The notes under the pieces: generated by a model | What the model was told of the DNA's origin: nothing | The model's input: the letters and a program-made list of their open reading frames with translations, nothing else | The model's database searches: none | Made by a program: the position numbers and the translations under genes | NCBI GenBank assembly: GCA_002917075.1 | Contig: NTMA01000077.1 | Span: 1 to 64,000, forward strand | Source: Hawksworthiomyces lignivorus | Lineage: Eukaryota; Ascomycota; Sordariomycetes; Ophiostomatales; Ophiostomataceae | Direction of reading: 5' to 3' | DNA: 64,000 nucleotides | Shown: in pieces, positions 11,376 to 22,896 of the stretch | Position numbering within the stretch: position 1 is the stretch's first letter | Layout: each line of letters starts with the position of its first letter

Positions 11376-12428
11376 TTAAAAGGCTAAATATTGTCCTTCA
11401 CCCTCACAAGCAGCTTCACAAATCAGCAGCAGAATCGGCGAAATCCTTGCCTTGTCTTCTGGAGTGAGAATCATGTTCGGAGGTTTATTAAATAGTTGCA
11501 TCGCAAAGCCAGCATCGTCTCCGGAGAGACTCATCAACTGGCTCTCGACTTCAGGGCTGCACATGAATGGCCCAGCGCCGCTGTTGGATCCGGTGTGATA
11601 CATCTGGTCTATGCTGTGCACAGCAGACTGGACAACAGCGTCGTAGGGAAATGCAGGCAAAAGGCAGTTGTGGAATATGGCTTTCATTCGGAAGATCGGC
11701 TTAAGCCGGAATCGGTGGTCTAGTGGACAGGAGGGGAGGTACTCGGTCGGGCTGAGGCCGAGTGCAAGTACCCAGCCGGCTCTGTTGATGTCGTCTATAT
11801 TCCTGATGGGATATGGGACTTTAACGCCGCTTGGTAGGCATATTTGTTCTCTATACCACGGTGGGTATCCGGCTATGAAGCCAGCGATATCTCCCTTGGT
11901 CCAGTTGCTTCCCTTTTGCATGGAACCTTTCAAATGGGCCACAATAGTGCCATCTTCAAGCTCCTTGAGGCGGACTTGTGCCTTGCCAAATTGCCAATGG
12001 CCAAGTAATTTAAAGGGAGTAATACTTTTTCTGTTAATGTTATTTCTGTCAGGAGACGCATCTAGGCCAGCCGTGCAATGAATAAAGCCACGAATAACCC
12101 GAGCGTCGGTGAGTATGTAATGACGCTTTGGGTCGAGACTCCTTGGCTTGGAGACTCTCGCCATACGCCGCTGGGGGAGCGTCCAAGACCGAAAGTAAAC
12201 TCTGCCAAGGATGGGTCTGAAACAATGAGTGATCTGCTCTCCGTGGCCATCGGAGTTGTACCAGCGATGGGAATCGGTCGTACAGCTGTCAAATTTGCAC
12301 CCGGAGCATTCGTGAACACCTACGCCGTCGGATATTATGTCATCCCAAACTAGTCTCTCACAGACATCAGAAGAAAGTCGATAACGAAATGACATCTCCC
12401 GCCATATCGAATAATATTTGAAACACAT
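11376..12428 (-). CDS. hypothetical protein of 350 aa, single exon
   Basis: An uninterrupted 350-aa ORF starts with ATG at 12428. I do not recognise a characterised domain. The N-terminal quarter has a Cys cluster (HECSGCKFDSC). The middle carries a Trp/Gly/Pro-rich stretch around GHWQFGKAQVRLKELEDG and YPPWYREQICLPSG, followed by RAGWVLALGL, of a kind seen in uncharacterised proteins of filamentous fungi. No signal peptide or membrane segment is evident. The neighbours give no clear context. Length and uneven composition favour a real gene, but expression is unproven, and the true start could be the second Met about 11 residues on. Confidence 0.55.
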   Translation of the reverse strand: MCFKYYSIWREMSFRYRLSSDVCERLVWDDIISDGVGVHECSGCKFDSCTTDSHRWYNSDGHGEQITHCFRPILGRVYFRSWTLPQRRMARVSKPRSLDPKRHYILTDARVIRGFIHCTAGLDASPDRNNINRKSITPFKLLGHWQFGKAQVRLKELEDGTIVAHLKGSMQKGSNWTKGDIAGFIAGYPPWYREQICLPSGVKVPYPIRNIDDINRAGWVLALGLSPTEYLPSCPLDHRFRLKPIFRMKAIFHNCLLPAFPYDAVVQSAVHSIDQMYHTGSNSGAGPFMCSPEVESQLMSLSGDDAGFAMQLFNKPPNMILTPEDKARISPILLLICEAACEGEGQYLAF

Positions 12429-12609
12429 AAATGCCGTACACTAGGATTGTGATTCACACTTATATTCGCCTCTTATTGCATGCCTACGAAGGGACGTTTA
12501 TTTCAATAAACTTTAAATATTAATTTAGCTCGCTGTGGTATAAACTAGACCGACCAAAAAGAAAAACCAGGCCACTACAAACGGATTAAATTTGCAGCAA
12601 ATTTGCAAA

Positions 12610-14689
12610 TTATTTGTTGGCAACTTGAACCGCCTCTCCAGAAGTCGGTGGTGAATGGCCTCCCTTTTGTTCGAAGAGTCGCCTCTGCTTCCTACGACTA
12701 ATGCAGAATCTGTTTTCTGTTAGCATAATTTCAAAAAAGCAAAATCCAAGAGGGTTTGTTAAGCGTAAATGACGGAAGAGAACAAGTTAATGAAAGTATA
12801 AACTCACATTACACCAGCTACAACACCTATTAGCAGCGGCACGCCTACGCCTATGGACACGCCGATAGCGATGTGCTTCTCCTTCGGCGTCAGGTGGTGG
12901 CCTCCCAGCTGAAGACCGCCCGTCGGCGTTTCGCTCGGCGTAAAGGCCGTCGGCGACCCAGACACGGAGAGATCCATGGACCGAGCGTTGGTGCCAAAGG
13001 CCACGGTGCTGCCGACTGTGGTTGCCGTCGGCGCCGGCCAGGTGGCGACCTCCCCCGAGGGCACGGCCGTGACTAGGGTACTCTGGGACGTGGTGATGGT
13101 GGTCGTCTGCAGCGACGCGGGGCAGTTGACAAGGCTAGTCGAGCGGCAGCCGACCGCCGAGTTGGTGAAGGTGGTGCTGATGGTGGTGGTTGTGAGGGAG
13201 GCGGCACGGCGGCCCACAGCGCCTGTCGCGGTCGATGTGGTCTTGGATGCTGTTTTAGCCGTCGTAGTGGCCGCTGCGCTAGTGCTGGCCGGTGCAGCAG
13301 CGCTCTTGACGCACTGCGAGAGCGTCGTGTACAGGACTGGTAGCATCGACGTCGGCCCGACACCCCAGGAAAAGATGCCAAACTCCACGAACGCGCCGGC
13401 AGCGGCGCCGATACCAAAATCAAAAATTTCTTCAGCGGCCAGGGCACAGTCGTCGACGTCGACGCCGAGGTCGCTGCCGGCAGACGAATTGCTGCTGGCT
13501 GCGACGCTGGTGGTGATGTTGGCGACGTCGACAAAGAGGATGGTCTCTGCGCCCGCGCCGAGATCGGCTAGGTGGATGCCGTTCACCTTGAGCGCGTCAG
13601 ACGACAGCTCTAGACCAGTGTGGACGCCAACACGCAAGACGGCGTTGATGGTGGCCTCTGCGTTGATGGTAATGGGCAAGAATTCAAACTGGCCGCCATT
13701 ACTGTAGGTGGGACAGAGATGAAGTTAGTATCTCTCGTACAGTGAAATACAGAAGGATGCAAATGTAAAGGAGAATATGTAAGACTGACAATGTAATATG
13801 TGACACGTTGCTGCCAAAGAAATCAAGAGTCAGAGCTAGGCCATCGTTCATCTTAAGGTGGAAGCCGCTCTCGACATTGACACTGCCATCGATGCTCATG
13901 ATGAGATCCACCGTGAGAACTATACCAAGTTCAGTGCTGTTACTGACGCGGATTCCAATGTCTGTGTCTGACGTGAACAGATTGACTGTGTACGAGGCCG
14001 CGCCTGAGAGACTTGTCTGCGTGTCCAGGTACAGCTCGAGACCGTCAAATGTGAAAGTCAGCTGACACTCTGGAATACTTTGAGCAGCGAGAGCAAAGTC
14101 TGTGTCAATAGTAGGCCAGTGCAAGTCGCCAAAGTCCAGTTCAGCCAGGCTTTTGGTATCGTTCTTGAGTGTCTCTGTGATATCATCTATGACTTTCGTG
14201 GTGATGTTGGAGATTTCACTGGCAAATGAATGTGCCAACGAGGAGATGTTTCCACTTGCGTTGAAGTTGCCAATAACATTCAACTCTGCTGTTGCCTGGC
14301 CTGTGACGTAGCAGGTGTTGCAGACAACAGAGAGTTCTACGCCGGGATCTCCTGGCCCATCGACACTGATGGATCTGCGTGGTGTATTAGTTCCCAGTCT
14401 AAAAGAGCAAAGTACTTAAGCCAACAGAGAGGATATGGACGTACGCGTCAAACAGTGTTGCACCACTGAAGCTCTTACTGATAGATGTTGAATTCTTGAA
14501 TACTGTATCTCTCTTCTCTAATGAGACTTCAGAGAGAGCCCTACGAATGGCCTGCATTCGTTGGTCTAGGGAAGAGATCCCATTGCGAACTGTGAGCTGG
14601 TGCGGTGGGATAGCCTCAGCTGAGATTGTCGCCGCACCCAAGAGGCCGGCAATGGCGCCAGCGAGCATATTTCTGCAGGGGAAATGCAT
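12610..14689 (-). CDS. mucin-like single-pass cell-surface protein
   Basis: Exons on the minus strand 14445-14689, 13790-14374, 12808-13701 and 12610-12709 join in phase to 607 aa. The N-terminus is a signal peptide (residues about 1-26, with a hydrophobic AGAIAGLLGAATIS core). The ectodomain, about residues 80-400, is rich in beta-type segments with several NxS/T sites and a CNTC pair. A Ser/Thr/Ala-rich mucin-like stalk follows at about 415-530. Near the C-terminus comes a transmembrane helix (IGVSIGVGVPLLIGVVAGVI) and a basic tail, CISRRKQRR. The layout suggests a plasma-membrane or wall-associated protein, such as a sensor or adhesion protein. I do not recognise a named family, and the ligand is unknown. 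The UstYa-like gene upstream is on the same strand. Confidence 0.78.
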
Positions 14690-16721
14690 TGTTCTGATTT
14701 TTCATAAGATTCTAAAATGGAGACACAATGAAAGCGAAAGCATGCTTGCACAGGCTGTCACACAGGGCTGCAAAAAGATTGTGTCAAGGAGGTGTCTTCA
14801 TCTTATACTTAAGCTCATAAGTTGTGATAGGGAAGAACCGGTCTGCAAAATACGGAAGTATGGAGAGGGAGACAAGGCTGCTCATTGATAGGTCCCTGTG
14901 GAAAACGGTTACTACTATTAACTAGAAAAAGAAAAGAAGCACGGGGCAGGTTGCTACACTACAATCTCAAAACTTTTCACCGGTGTGCATTTTGGGTGCC
15001 CTGAAGACAGGGGCTAAAAATACAGAAACAAGGTGCAAGGTTAGTTGGGAAACGTATGTGGTCCAGGAGGTGTTCTGCTGTGGTTGCTGACACCCAAGCG
15101 TGCCAAAGTGCATTTTGTTCGTGGACTTCCCACGTTTTAGTTTCCTATTTTGGGCTCGCTAAAATATGTTTGTACGTACGGCTCGGTCCATTTCCTGCCT
15201 CAGACTGCCAGGCCACACAACCAAAACACAATTTGGGAATGCAACGGTCCTGCAGCAAAATGAGAATTTTGGCCCCTAGGTGCCGTTAGGGGGTTCAGCT
15301 AGGTACGCTAGCACAGGAACGGCAGAAGACAGCTCCTAGCGTTCCATCGGACACTAGTTGTGCGGCAGAGTGGCTGAGGAAGGACGACGATCCTTGCTGA
15401 AGCAGTCTTACGGGGTACCTCTTCAACGAAGGAAAAAGTGCAAATTCTCTGTCTTGGGATACATCCTTGGTCGTACCGTGACACATTTTAACAAGCATAT
15501 CAATGACTTCGTTCCAGAAGCAGTAGCGCGTATATAACCCAAATGTCAATATTTCCGGCCCGATGAGGTGTTGGAAATTGTGAGCCTTGCCAACCGCATG
15601 TTCTCTTTGGAGGTTCCCCACCATCAACCCCTGCAGGCTTGTAGAAAACAAAGGCTTGACTCTTCGCTACGTGCCTCGTGCTCACTTATGTGTACAAGTA
15701 CTCTGATGGTCTGGATAGATCCCTGCTTTGTACAATATGAGAAATTCTGTCTTGGGAAATTCTTTGCGCGAGCGCCCCCCAGGATGAAGATAAGACAGAA
15801 GCCGAGCAGCCGACTAAGGTAGTTGGCTAAAGTGGATTTCAGATCTCTTATTAAAAAAATTTGGTAATTCATGTCCAGCTAACAGCTGCGTAGTATTAAA
15901 TGCGATAAATTGGTCAAAAGACAGATTAAGAACTGATTCAAGGTACTGTAGCTGTTCTGGTATCAGAACTACCGAGGATAAACTAGGGTTACCTTAGGTA
16001 GCTAAAGCTAGCGCTGCCAACCGCATGGAGTAGTTTGAGGCTGTACGGTAAGGTAAACTATGTAAGCAGCCGTGCTCGTGTTTTTCTTAGTGTGCTATTT
16101 TTATACGAGCAGCACTTTAGCCTGGTCCTAATACTTGATAATATTTATATCTCTGCCAGATGTACCTATGTTATGATAGGATCACCAGCACCCAAAAAAG
16201 GTTACGGTAGCTAAGCTATAAAGAATAGGTAAACGTGCGTTCTAGATCACGATACCACATGTATCGCAAGTTTTACTACCTGCGACTTGCTTTTGCCGCC
16301 ATCAGCGGCTTCGTATGTATTTGATACATAAATAAAAGTTATTCACTTTCACACTTTCGATTAAAGAAAAAAAAATTGTATCGGTTGTTCTTAGGCCATG
16401 ATCACTTAAATAACCTTAAAATGAAGGAAGCTGTACAGATGTATATCTTGGATTTATATCGTGGAGCTAAATACAACCTTGATGCAAGTAAACATATCCT
16501 AACCGAACACCATTTTTGGCAATGCAATGAGATGACGCATCACAATGGACGTGTCATGTACAATTTTTCGCAGACCCGTCTGCAGACTTCAACCGGCCGC
16601 ACAACATAGCTCAATTAAAGAAGCTTGATGCAACCAAACCCATCAGTCGTCAATAGGCAGCACTGTCCTGACGCCATCTTTGATTTGCACTGGAAAGAGT
16701 CAGCCCAAGGAACGAGGACTT
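14690..16721. other. long gene-free stretch
   Basis: About 2 kb without a supportable gene. Minus-strand ORFs at 15295-15872 are short, in different frames and match nothing I know; they may be gene relics. Around 15940-16230 the text repeats GGTA, TAGCTA and TACGGTA words. The rest is AT-rich. Confidence 0.5.
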
Positions 16722-16789
16722 TAAAAAAAAGAAAAAGAAAAAGAAAAAGAAAAAGAAAAAGAAAAGAAAAACGAAAAAAAAAAAAAAAA
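16722..16789. repeat. (GAAAAA)n purine microsatellite
   Basis: Near-perfect GAAAAA hexamer repeat followed by a poly(A) run. It lies just 3' of the UstYa-like gene. On the minus strand it is a pyrimidine tract downstream of the stop codon. Confidence 0.8.
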
Positions 16790-16835
16790 TGCATACTCTC
16801 AAGATATTGGACTACTTCACCGTAATCTTTGCACA

Positions 16836-17891
16836 CTAGCGGAAAGGATAAAAGTTAGCAACAGCATGTTCAAGAAATTCAATACCCTCCAGATCAGCGC
16901 TAGTGTCAGAATACCGCTTACCATGGTGCCCACTCCAGCCACCGTCCAACGGTCCATTGTCAGAAGCGTCGGATGGTTCGTGAGCCTCGAGTGCGACGTC
17001 ACCTGCACACATGGCTGCTTGGCGTAGGTAGTCGATGCAGTGCAGATAGTGCGAATGGTAGTCGTCGGGAAGGTCTTTGTTGGTGCCCATCCGCAAGCTG
17101 GTATAAATGCGACCCATCATAAGCTTGAACGCTTTGTTAGCATGCTTGGCAGCCATGACAGAGGCGGAAAGAGGCCTATTTGGTTCACTCACAATACAGT
17201 GCAGCTGATGTGTCATTGTGGTGGTGAAGAAGGTCGTGTCCGGGTTTCCCCACCCAGTGCCCTCTATCTCATCATTAGTGGCAGGTCAGAAAAAAAAAAA
17301 GGACAAAAAAAGGAAAAATCAAAAATGAACGAGAAAATGCAATTGGTGCTAGACTTACTTGGCATCAGAGTGTTCCACTGCGCAAGCGTTTGGTTGGACG
17401 CAAAGTCGTCATCCCGCTCAGGCACGAACGCCTCATCCGCCTCCCACTTGACAATTTTTGTATTGACTGCCACGAGATGCATTAGTGAGGGGACAAATAA
17501 AGAAACTAAAAGTTGTATAGTTTTAGGAAAACCTCGCCACGATTGGTTGCCACCTACAGTGTGGTCCCTCTCCAGTGTAATCGCCTCCAACCTGCCATGG
17601 CGGATGAAGCCGAGCATGTGTCTCGAGCTGCCGCAGCGCGATGAGGCCGAGAATAATAAGCAGCAGCGTGGTGTCAACTAGCCAGCGGTGGCGCCTCAGG
17701 GTGTCGAGGATGGCAGCGATGCGTGTCTTTGCCGAGTTTCGACGGCGGCGGCTGTTGTTAAGGTCGATGGAATCCCACTGCTTCTCTTCATCGCCTATCA
17801 GAGACTCGTCTACTTCGGTACTGGACTCATCGTGGTCGTGATCTTGGTCATCGACAGTTGCGACATTCTTGTACGGCTGACTGGCGGCCAT
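16836..17891 (-). CDS. UstYa-family (DUF3328) protein with two HxxHC motifs
   Basis: UstYa-like proteins act in fungal RiPP and some NRPS pathways (ustiloxin, phomopsin, cyclochlorotine) in oxidative cyclisation or hydroxylation. Exons on the minus strand: 17558-17891, 17359-17466 and 16836-17263, giving 289 aa. A 48-nt in-frame GT..AG segment just after HQLHC might also be spliced out, giving 273 aa. One transmembrane helix (LVDTTLLLIILGLIAL, about residues 70-86) follows an acidic cytosolic N-terminus. Both hallmark motifs are there: THQLHC and HSHYLHCIDYLRQ. The pattern TKIVKW..DEAFVPE before them is also typical. I see no repeat-containing precursor peptide, second UstY protein or UstF monooxygenase nearby, so its product is unknown. 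Confidence 0.85.
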
Positions 17892-19047
17892 GATGAGGCA
17901 CTATGAAGTTGTGATGATGATGTTCGTAGATGAAAGGAAATTAATGGCTTGGCTGATGATCGATGATCAATGATGGTTGAGAAGCAGGTTAAAGTTTCCT
18001 TCTCTAGAAATGGCCAAGATCATTTTCTGCAGGTTGCTGAATGTATTTAAACGAAATCTGAAACGCTGCGCTCCTATTCCCAGATCGTGTTTCAGGTGTG
18101 GGGACGATGTTCCATCAGGGGCAATTTGAGACGACAAATCTGGGGCAGTCATCCGTTTGTGGCCTGTCACGGCGACACAACATGAAGCAGCACGGGGAAA
18201 TTTCTCTGGAAGCTGCACTAACGGAACTAGTCATTAAAAAAAAAGTTCTCTTTTTTATAGCTGGATTGCGTCTCGCGATACGCCATGCGAGAGATTATTT
18301 TGCAAATTTGCTGTTTTCCGCAGATCTTCGTGCCGAGCTACTGGGAAGACCACTACTAAAGGACAGTCAAAGCGTCAATTGAAGACATAACCACATAAGG
18401 AATGCTATTGAAAGAATGCATATTTCCTAAGTTCGAACGCAATTGCATTAGAGAGCATTATAAAATATAGGTAGGCAAAGAGACATATTATTCAACGTAT
18501 TCTCCTCTTTTGGCTAATCTTCAGCTGTTACAAAGGCATTCAAGTTCTATGACTACTATTTATCTAGCAAATTGCACTATAGTAGCAAATACGCTCTCAA
18601 GTGATAGAGTAATGGGTATAATGCCCAAGAACATGCACAATACATTCTAAGTACTCTCTGCATTGTCTGCGACTATGATCTAGATATTTTTATTCCGGAT
18701 ACGTAGCGGCAGCACAGACGGAAAAAAAAAATCGAGAGCATCTTAGAATGAAAATATGTTGGCCTTCGAAATATTTTCTCCTGCATGAGCCTCGATGCGG
18801 CACAATTACGTATACCTAACTTGCTAAGTGTGCTTCAAAATTGCCCGGAATGCATTCCGCTCCTACATTAGCTGCTTTCTAGATCTGCATTCCGTATGCC
18901 TCTAGATCCGCCGTCGCGCTTAAGACGTCATATAATTTAATGCTCTGAAGTCCACATGCAAACGTTTTTGCTCTGTAATAAAAGAATAATATCGCAATGT
19001 TTTTTGTTCTTGCCTATCCTCTGTAGCCTCGCTTCATCTGAAACAAG
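17892..19047. other. AT-rich intergenic region and 5' flank of fumarylacetoacetase
   Basis: No convincing gene. A 94-codon ORF at 18098-18382 has no recognisable features. The sequence from 18370 to 18980 is AT-rich and then leads into the promoter of the fumarylacetoacetase gene. Confidence 0.5.
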
Positions 19048-20340
19048 ATGGGTTCGTCTTGGTTATCAATTCCTCCTTCCTCGCACTTCTCATTAGCAAA
19101 CATTCCCTTCGGCATCATATCGAACCAATTGACCATAGTACCAGTCCCTGCAATAGCCATAGGCGACTATGCACTCAATCTTGCTGCTTTTGCCAGAGGT
19201 AATGGCTTCCGCTCGCTCAGCACCATCCAGCCCCACATCTCTGTCTTTCAGCAGACGACGCTGAACGAATTTGCGGCCCTTGGCAGGCCGCTGCACCGTC
19301 AGGTGCGACAGTATCTGCAGGCCATCTTCCAGTCAGACACGCCATATCCTGAGCTCCTCAAGGATAACAGTGCTCTCCGAGAAGAGGCACTCATCCCGCT
19401 CTCTCAGGTGACAAGCCACTTGCCTCTGAAGATCGGTGACTACACGGACTTTTACGTGGGTCTGAACCACGCGTACAATGTTGGAGTGCTCTTTCGCGGG
19501 CCGAACAATGCTCTGCAGCCAAACTACATGCACCTACCCGTCGGTTACCACGGCCGAGCGTCGTCCGTTGTCGTATCGGGCACGCCAATCGTGCGGCCTC
19601 ACGGCCAGATACTGGCAGATCCTGCTGCCAATCCAAAGGTGCCTATCCTCTCGCCGACGAGGCGGCTGGACATAGAGCTTGAGATGGCCGCTTTTGTATC
19701 CGTCGGCAATGATCTGGGCTTCCCTATCCCCATCGACGAAGCTGAAGACCACATCTTCGGCTTTGTACTGATGAATGACTGGTCCGCGCGTGACATCCAG
19801 GCGTGGGAGTATGTGCCGCTGGGCCCTTTCAACGGCAAGAACTTTGGCACGACCATTAGTGCTTGGGTCGTGCTGGTTGACGCCTTGGAGCCGTTTCGCA
19901 CACAGGGGCTCGAGCCCGGCGACCGGTCAACGCTACTTCCATACCTGCGTGAGAAGCGGGCGGCGAACGCCTACGACATCCGTCTCCAGGTCGCGCTGCG
20001 ACCTGCTGGCGGGGAGAAGACGGCGATCCTGGCCAGCAATGCCAACCAGCTGCTCTTCTCATTTGCGCAAATGATCGCCCATCACACTGTCGGCGGCTGC
20101 AACTTGAATACGGGCGACTTGCTCGGCAGCGGGACCATCTCAGCTACAACGTACGGGTCGCAAGGGAGTCTGCTGGAGTACACAGGCGGCGGGAAGCAAC
20201 CGTTTGTCCTCGCAGATGGGACAAAGCGCATCTTCCTTGAAGACGGAGACGAGGTGACGCTCTCTGCAGTCGCCGGGCAAGAAGGTAGCTACGTGGGATT
20301 TGGGACAGCTGTGGGGACAATCCTGCCCAATAGAGCTTAA
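19048..20340 (+). CDS. fahA: fumarylacetoacetase (fumarylacetoacetate hydrolase)
   Basis: Last step of phenylalanine/tyrosine/homogentisate breakdown: hydrolysis of 4-fumarylacetoacetate to fumarate and acetoacetate. Single exon, 430 aa, the standard length. The N-terminal SH3-like domain has IPFGIIS and IGDYALNL. The catalytic domain holds DYTDFY (Asp metal ligand), YHGRASSVV (catalytic His), LDIELEMA (two Glu ligands), NDWSARDIQAWEYVPLGPF and GSGTISATTYGSQGSLLE. All key residues that I can align are kept, so it should be active. The homogentisate dioxygenase gene follows on the same strand after about 640 bp. The family call is certain. Confidence 0.96.
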   Translation: MGSSWLSIPPSSHFSLANIPFGIISNQLTIVPVPAIAIGDYALNLAAFARGNGFRSLSTIQPHISVFQQTTLNEFAALGRPLHRQVRQYLQAIFQSDTPYPELLKDNSALREEALIPLSQVTSHLPLKIGDYTDFYVGLNHAYNVGVLFRGPNNALQPNYMHLPVGYHGRASSVVVSGTPIVRPHGQILADPAANPKVPILSPTRRLDIELEMAAFVSVGNDLGFPIPIDEAEDHIFGFVLMNDWSARDIQAWEYVPLGPFNGKNFGTTISAWVVLVDALEPFRTQGLEPGDRSTLLPYLREKRAANAYDIRLQVALRPAGGEKTAILASNANQLLFSFAQMIAHHTVGGCNLNTGDLLGSGTISATTYGSQGSLLEYTGGGKQPFVLADGTKRIFLEDGDEVTLSAVAGQEGSYVGFGTAVGTILPNRA

Positions 20341-20980
20341 ATACACATACGCAGTATTGTACGACCAGACTTTCCGCTCAGCGAAAAAGGACGGGCGAAG
20401 TCGCGCATGATGTAGCGTTAGGCTGAGTTTATTAATTAAGAATCCAGTGATAAAATATTTATTAAGCTTTTTAAACACTGGAGTAAAATTTTTATTAGCG
20501 CGGGAGCCGGGGCAGGTTCTCAAATAACTGAGAGCTCTCGAAATTCAATGCATGAGAGCTGACAGATTGGTACCAGGGAGACTAATACGAGAAGCAATCA
20601 CAAAATCCATGAACTTGTTTGCACCGGATGGAGAGTTTGTATATTTGATTGGCTTGACCACACCATTTTCCCGTCCCTGCATGGGAAGCGGAATTCAATT
20701 CCACTTTGTTCTGCTGTGGAAGCTCGTTCCGAAACTCTGTGTGGGGAGGGTTACGATCTGGAGACTTGCGTGTGGGGGCGGATCTTGGTTCCGCTTGCTG
20801 TACGAGAAGACCGATGGACCCGTTGCCTTGCTTCAGTATAGCACCGATTCAAGACAGGAAATAAAGCCACCCTATTCGACTCGGCAGAAATGATTTGCGC
20901 GGGTTGACTTCGAGCTGCCAGCATCTGACCAGATAGCTGGCTGGAGAGACAGACTGCGATGTGCACGAACAACTAGGACC
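20341..20980. promoter_or_regulatory. spacer between fahA and hmgA
   Basis: It carries the 3' flank of fumarylacetoacetase and the promoter of homogentisate dioxygenase. A GAGAGCTCTC palindrome stands near 20530. No ORF of note. Confidence 0.4.
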
Positions 20981-22459
20981 ATGCCTATTACACCGTTCTC
21001 CACACCGGACCCATATGAATACCTCAACGGATTTGGTTCCTATCATGAGTATGAAATCGTAACTCGACGCTGAAGAGAAACCATACTGACTGCTTCTGAC
21101 CTCATCCAGATCCGAAGCCGTGAAAGGTGCCTTGCCCGTCGGGCAAAACTCGCCGCAAAAGCCGCCTTACGGTCTGTACGCGGAGAAACTCTCGGGCACC
21201 GCGTTCACGGCTCCGCGCCATGAGAATCAACAGACGTGGCTCTACCGGACGCTTCCGTCGGCAGCGCATCAGAGTTTTGAGGCCTTAGGTAGCGACTCGT
21301 CTGACGCACGCCTCGCAGACGAGACTTTGAAGCTGCAGTATATTCCCACGCAGTTGCGGTGGAACCCGTTCGACTTTGATGAGAAGGTCGACTGGATCCA
21401 CGGCCTGCACCTGGTAGCAGGCGCCGGCGATCCGGCGCTGAAGAGCGGCCTCGGCATCCTGCTCTACGCCGCCGGCAAGGACATGGGCCACGAGGCTTTC
21501 TACTCAGCCGATGGAGACTTCCTCATTGTGCCACAGCACGGCGTCCTGGACATCCAGACCGAGTTTGGCAAGATTTTGCTGCGTCCTAACGAGATAGCGG
21601 TCATTCCCAGGGGCGTCCGATACCGCGTTACGCTACCGTCCGGCCCGGTACGCGGCTTCATCTGCGAGCTGTACCAAGGCCACTACCAGCTGCCCGAGCT
21701 GGGGCCCATCGGTTCCAACGGGCTAGCCAACGTGCGCGACTTTCAGGTGCCCGTGGCCGCCTTTGACGATGAAGATGTTGGCACGGCTGAGTATCGCGTC
21801 GTCAGCAAATTCCACAACGCGCTCTTCTCGGCGCGCCAAGACCACACGCCGTTTGATGTGGTGGCCTGGCATGGCAATTATTACCCCTACAAGTACGACC
21901 TAGGGCGCTTCAACACCATCGGCTCCATCTCCTATGACCATCCGGATCCATCCATATTCACCGTGCTGACGGGGCCCTCGGACCATGCGGGTACTGCCAT
22001 CGCCGACTTTGTCATCTTCCCACCGCGCTGGCTGGTGGCCGAGGGCACATTTCGCCCGCCCTGGTATCACCGTAATGTCATGTCCGAGTTCATGGGCCTG
22101 ATTGCCGGAGACTACGACGCTAAGATCGGCGGCAATTTCAAGCCCGCTGGCGCCAGCCTGCACAATGTCATGAGTGCCCACGGTCCCGACGCAGTGACGC
22201 ACGAGCGTGCTTCAGCCGCGCCTCTTCAGCCCCAGAAAGTGGGCGAGGGCAGCCTGGCGTTCATGTTTGAGAGGTCGGCACTATCTATGGAATTGAAGTA
22301 TTGCTATGGTCTATTTTGCTAACACGCAGCAGTTGTCTCATGATCGGTGTGTCCAACTGGGGCCTCAAGACTTGCCAGAAGGTTCAAGACAATTATAACG
22401 CAGAGAGCTGGCAGCCGCTTAAACGGCATTTCAAGAATCCTAACCTTAAATCGACATGA
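20981..22459 (+). CDS. hmgA: homogentisate 1,2-dioxygenase
   Basis: Fe(II) ring-cleaving dioxygenase that turns homogentisate into maleylacetoacetate. Exons 20981-21048, 21110-22273 and 22330-22459 join in phase to 453 aa, within the family range. The N-terminus [19 protein letters not shown] leads into the family start [19 protein letters not shown]. The conserved metal region is present: [20 protein letters not shown] with EFMGLI directly after (His and Glu ligands), then [13 protein letters not shown] (His ligand). The final exon keeps [15 protein letters not shown]. It is the neighbour of fumarylacetoacetase, the enzyme two steps later in the same pathway. Maleylacetoacetate isomerase is not visible in the window. 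Confidence 0.96.
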
Positions 22460-22896
22460 GGAAATGTAGATACCAATACCCTAGAATATATAGGAAAGAA
22501 AAATTGTTTTCAAATATAACTGAAATCGGCCTACCTAATTTTTCCACCAACTCTATGTATCGAAACAAGGCTAGGAATGCAGTCTTGCTGAGTGCAAATC
22601 AATAATGTCCGCTGATATTGCCCGTAAATCCTTGTTACTTTCGGAAGAGGCGGCGTCGAAGACTCCGAGCGGGATAGCTAGAGGTCGACACTGCATAGAA
22701 TAAGCGACGAAGTTCACAGAGCATGCCAAGTTTAGTCTCTTGAGACTGGATTTTTTGTCAAAAGTTGGAGAGATAACCGATGTCATATGATAGGTGGAAG
22801 CAAGAGGTGATAATCTATAATGAAATTCACAATCATGGGCTTCTGTGGGAGTTACATCAAGAAGTACGGCAGACGCCCAGTTATTTTGAAAGAGAG
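22460..22896. other. convergent 3' spacer
   Basis: Lies between the stops of hmgA (plus) and the C6 regulator (minus). No supported gene. Confidence 0.5.

Noticed and set aside
12976..13707. 243-aa plus-strand ORF opposite the mucin-like stalk
   Set aside because: Val/Ala-rich complement of Ser/Thr/Ala repeats; no start context or domain.
15295..15872. minus-strand ORFs as a gene
   Set aside because: Frames do not join at plausible splice sites and no family pattern is seen.
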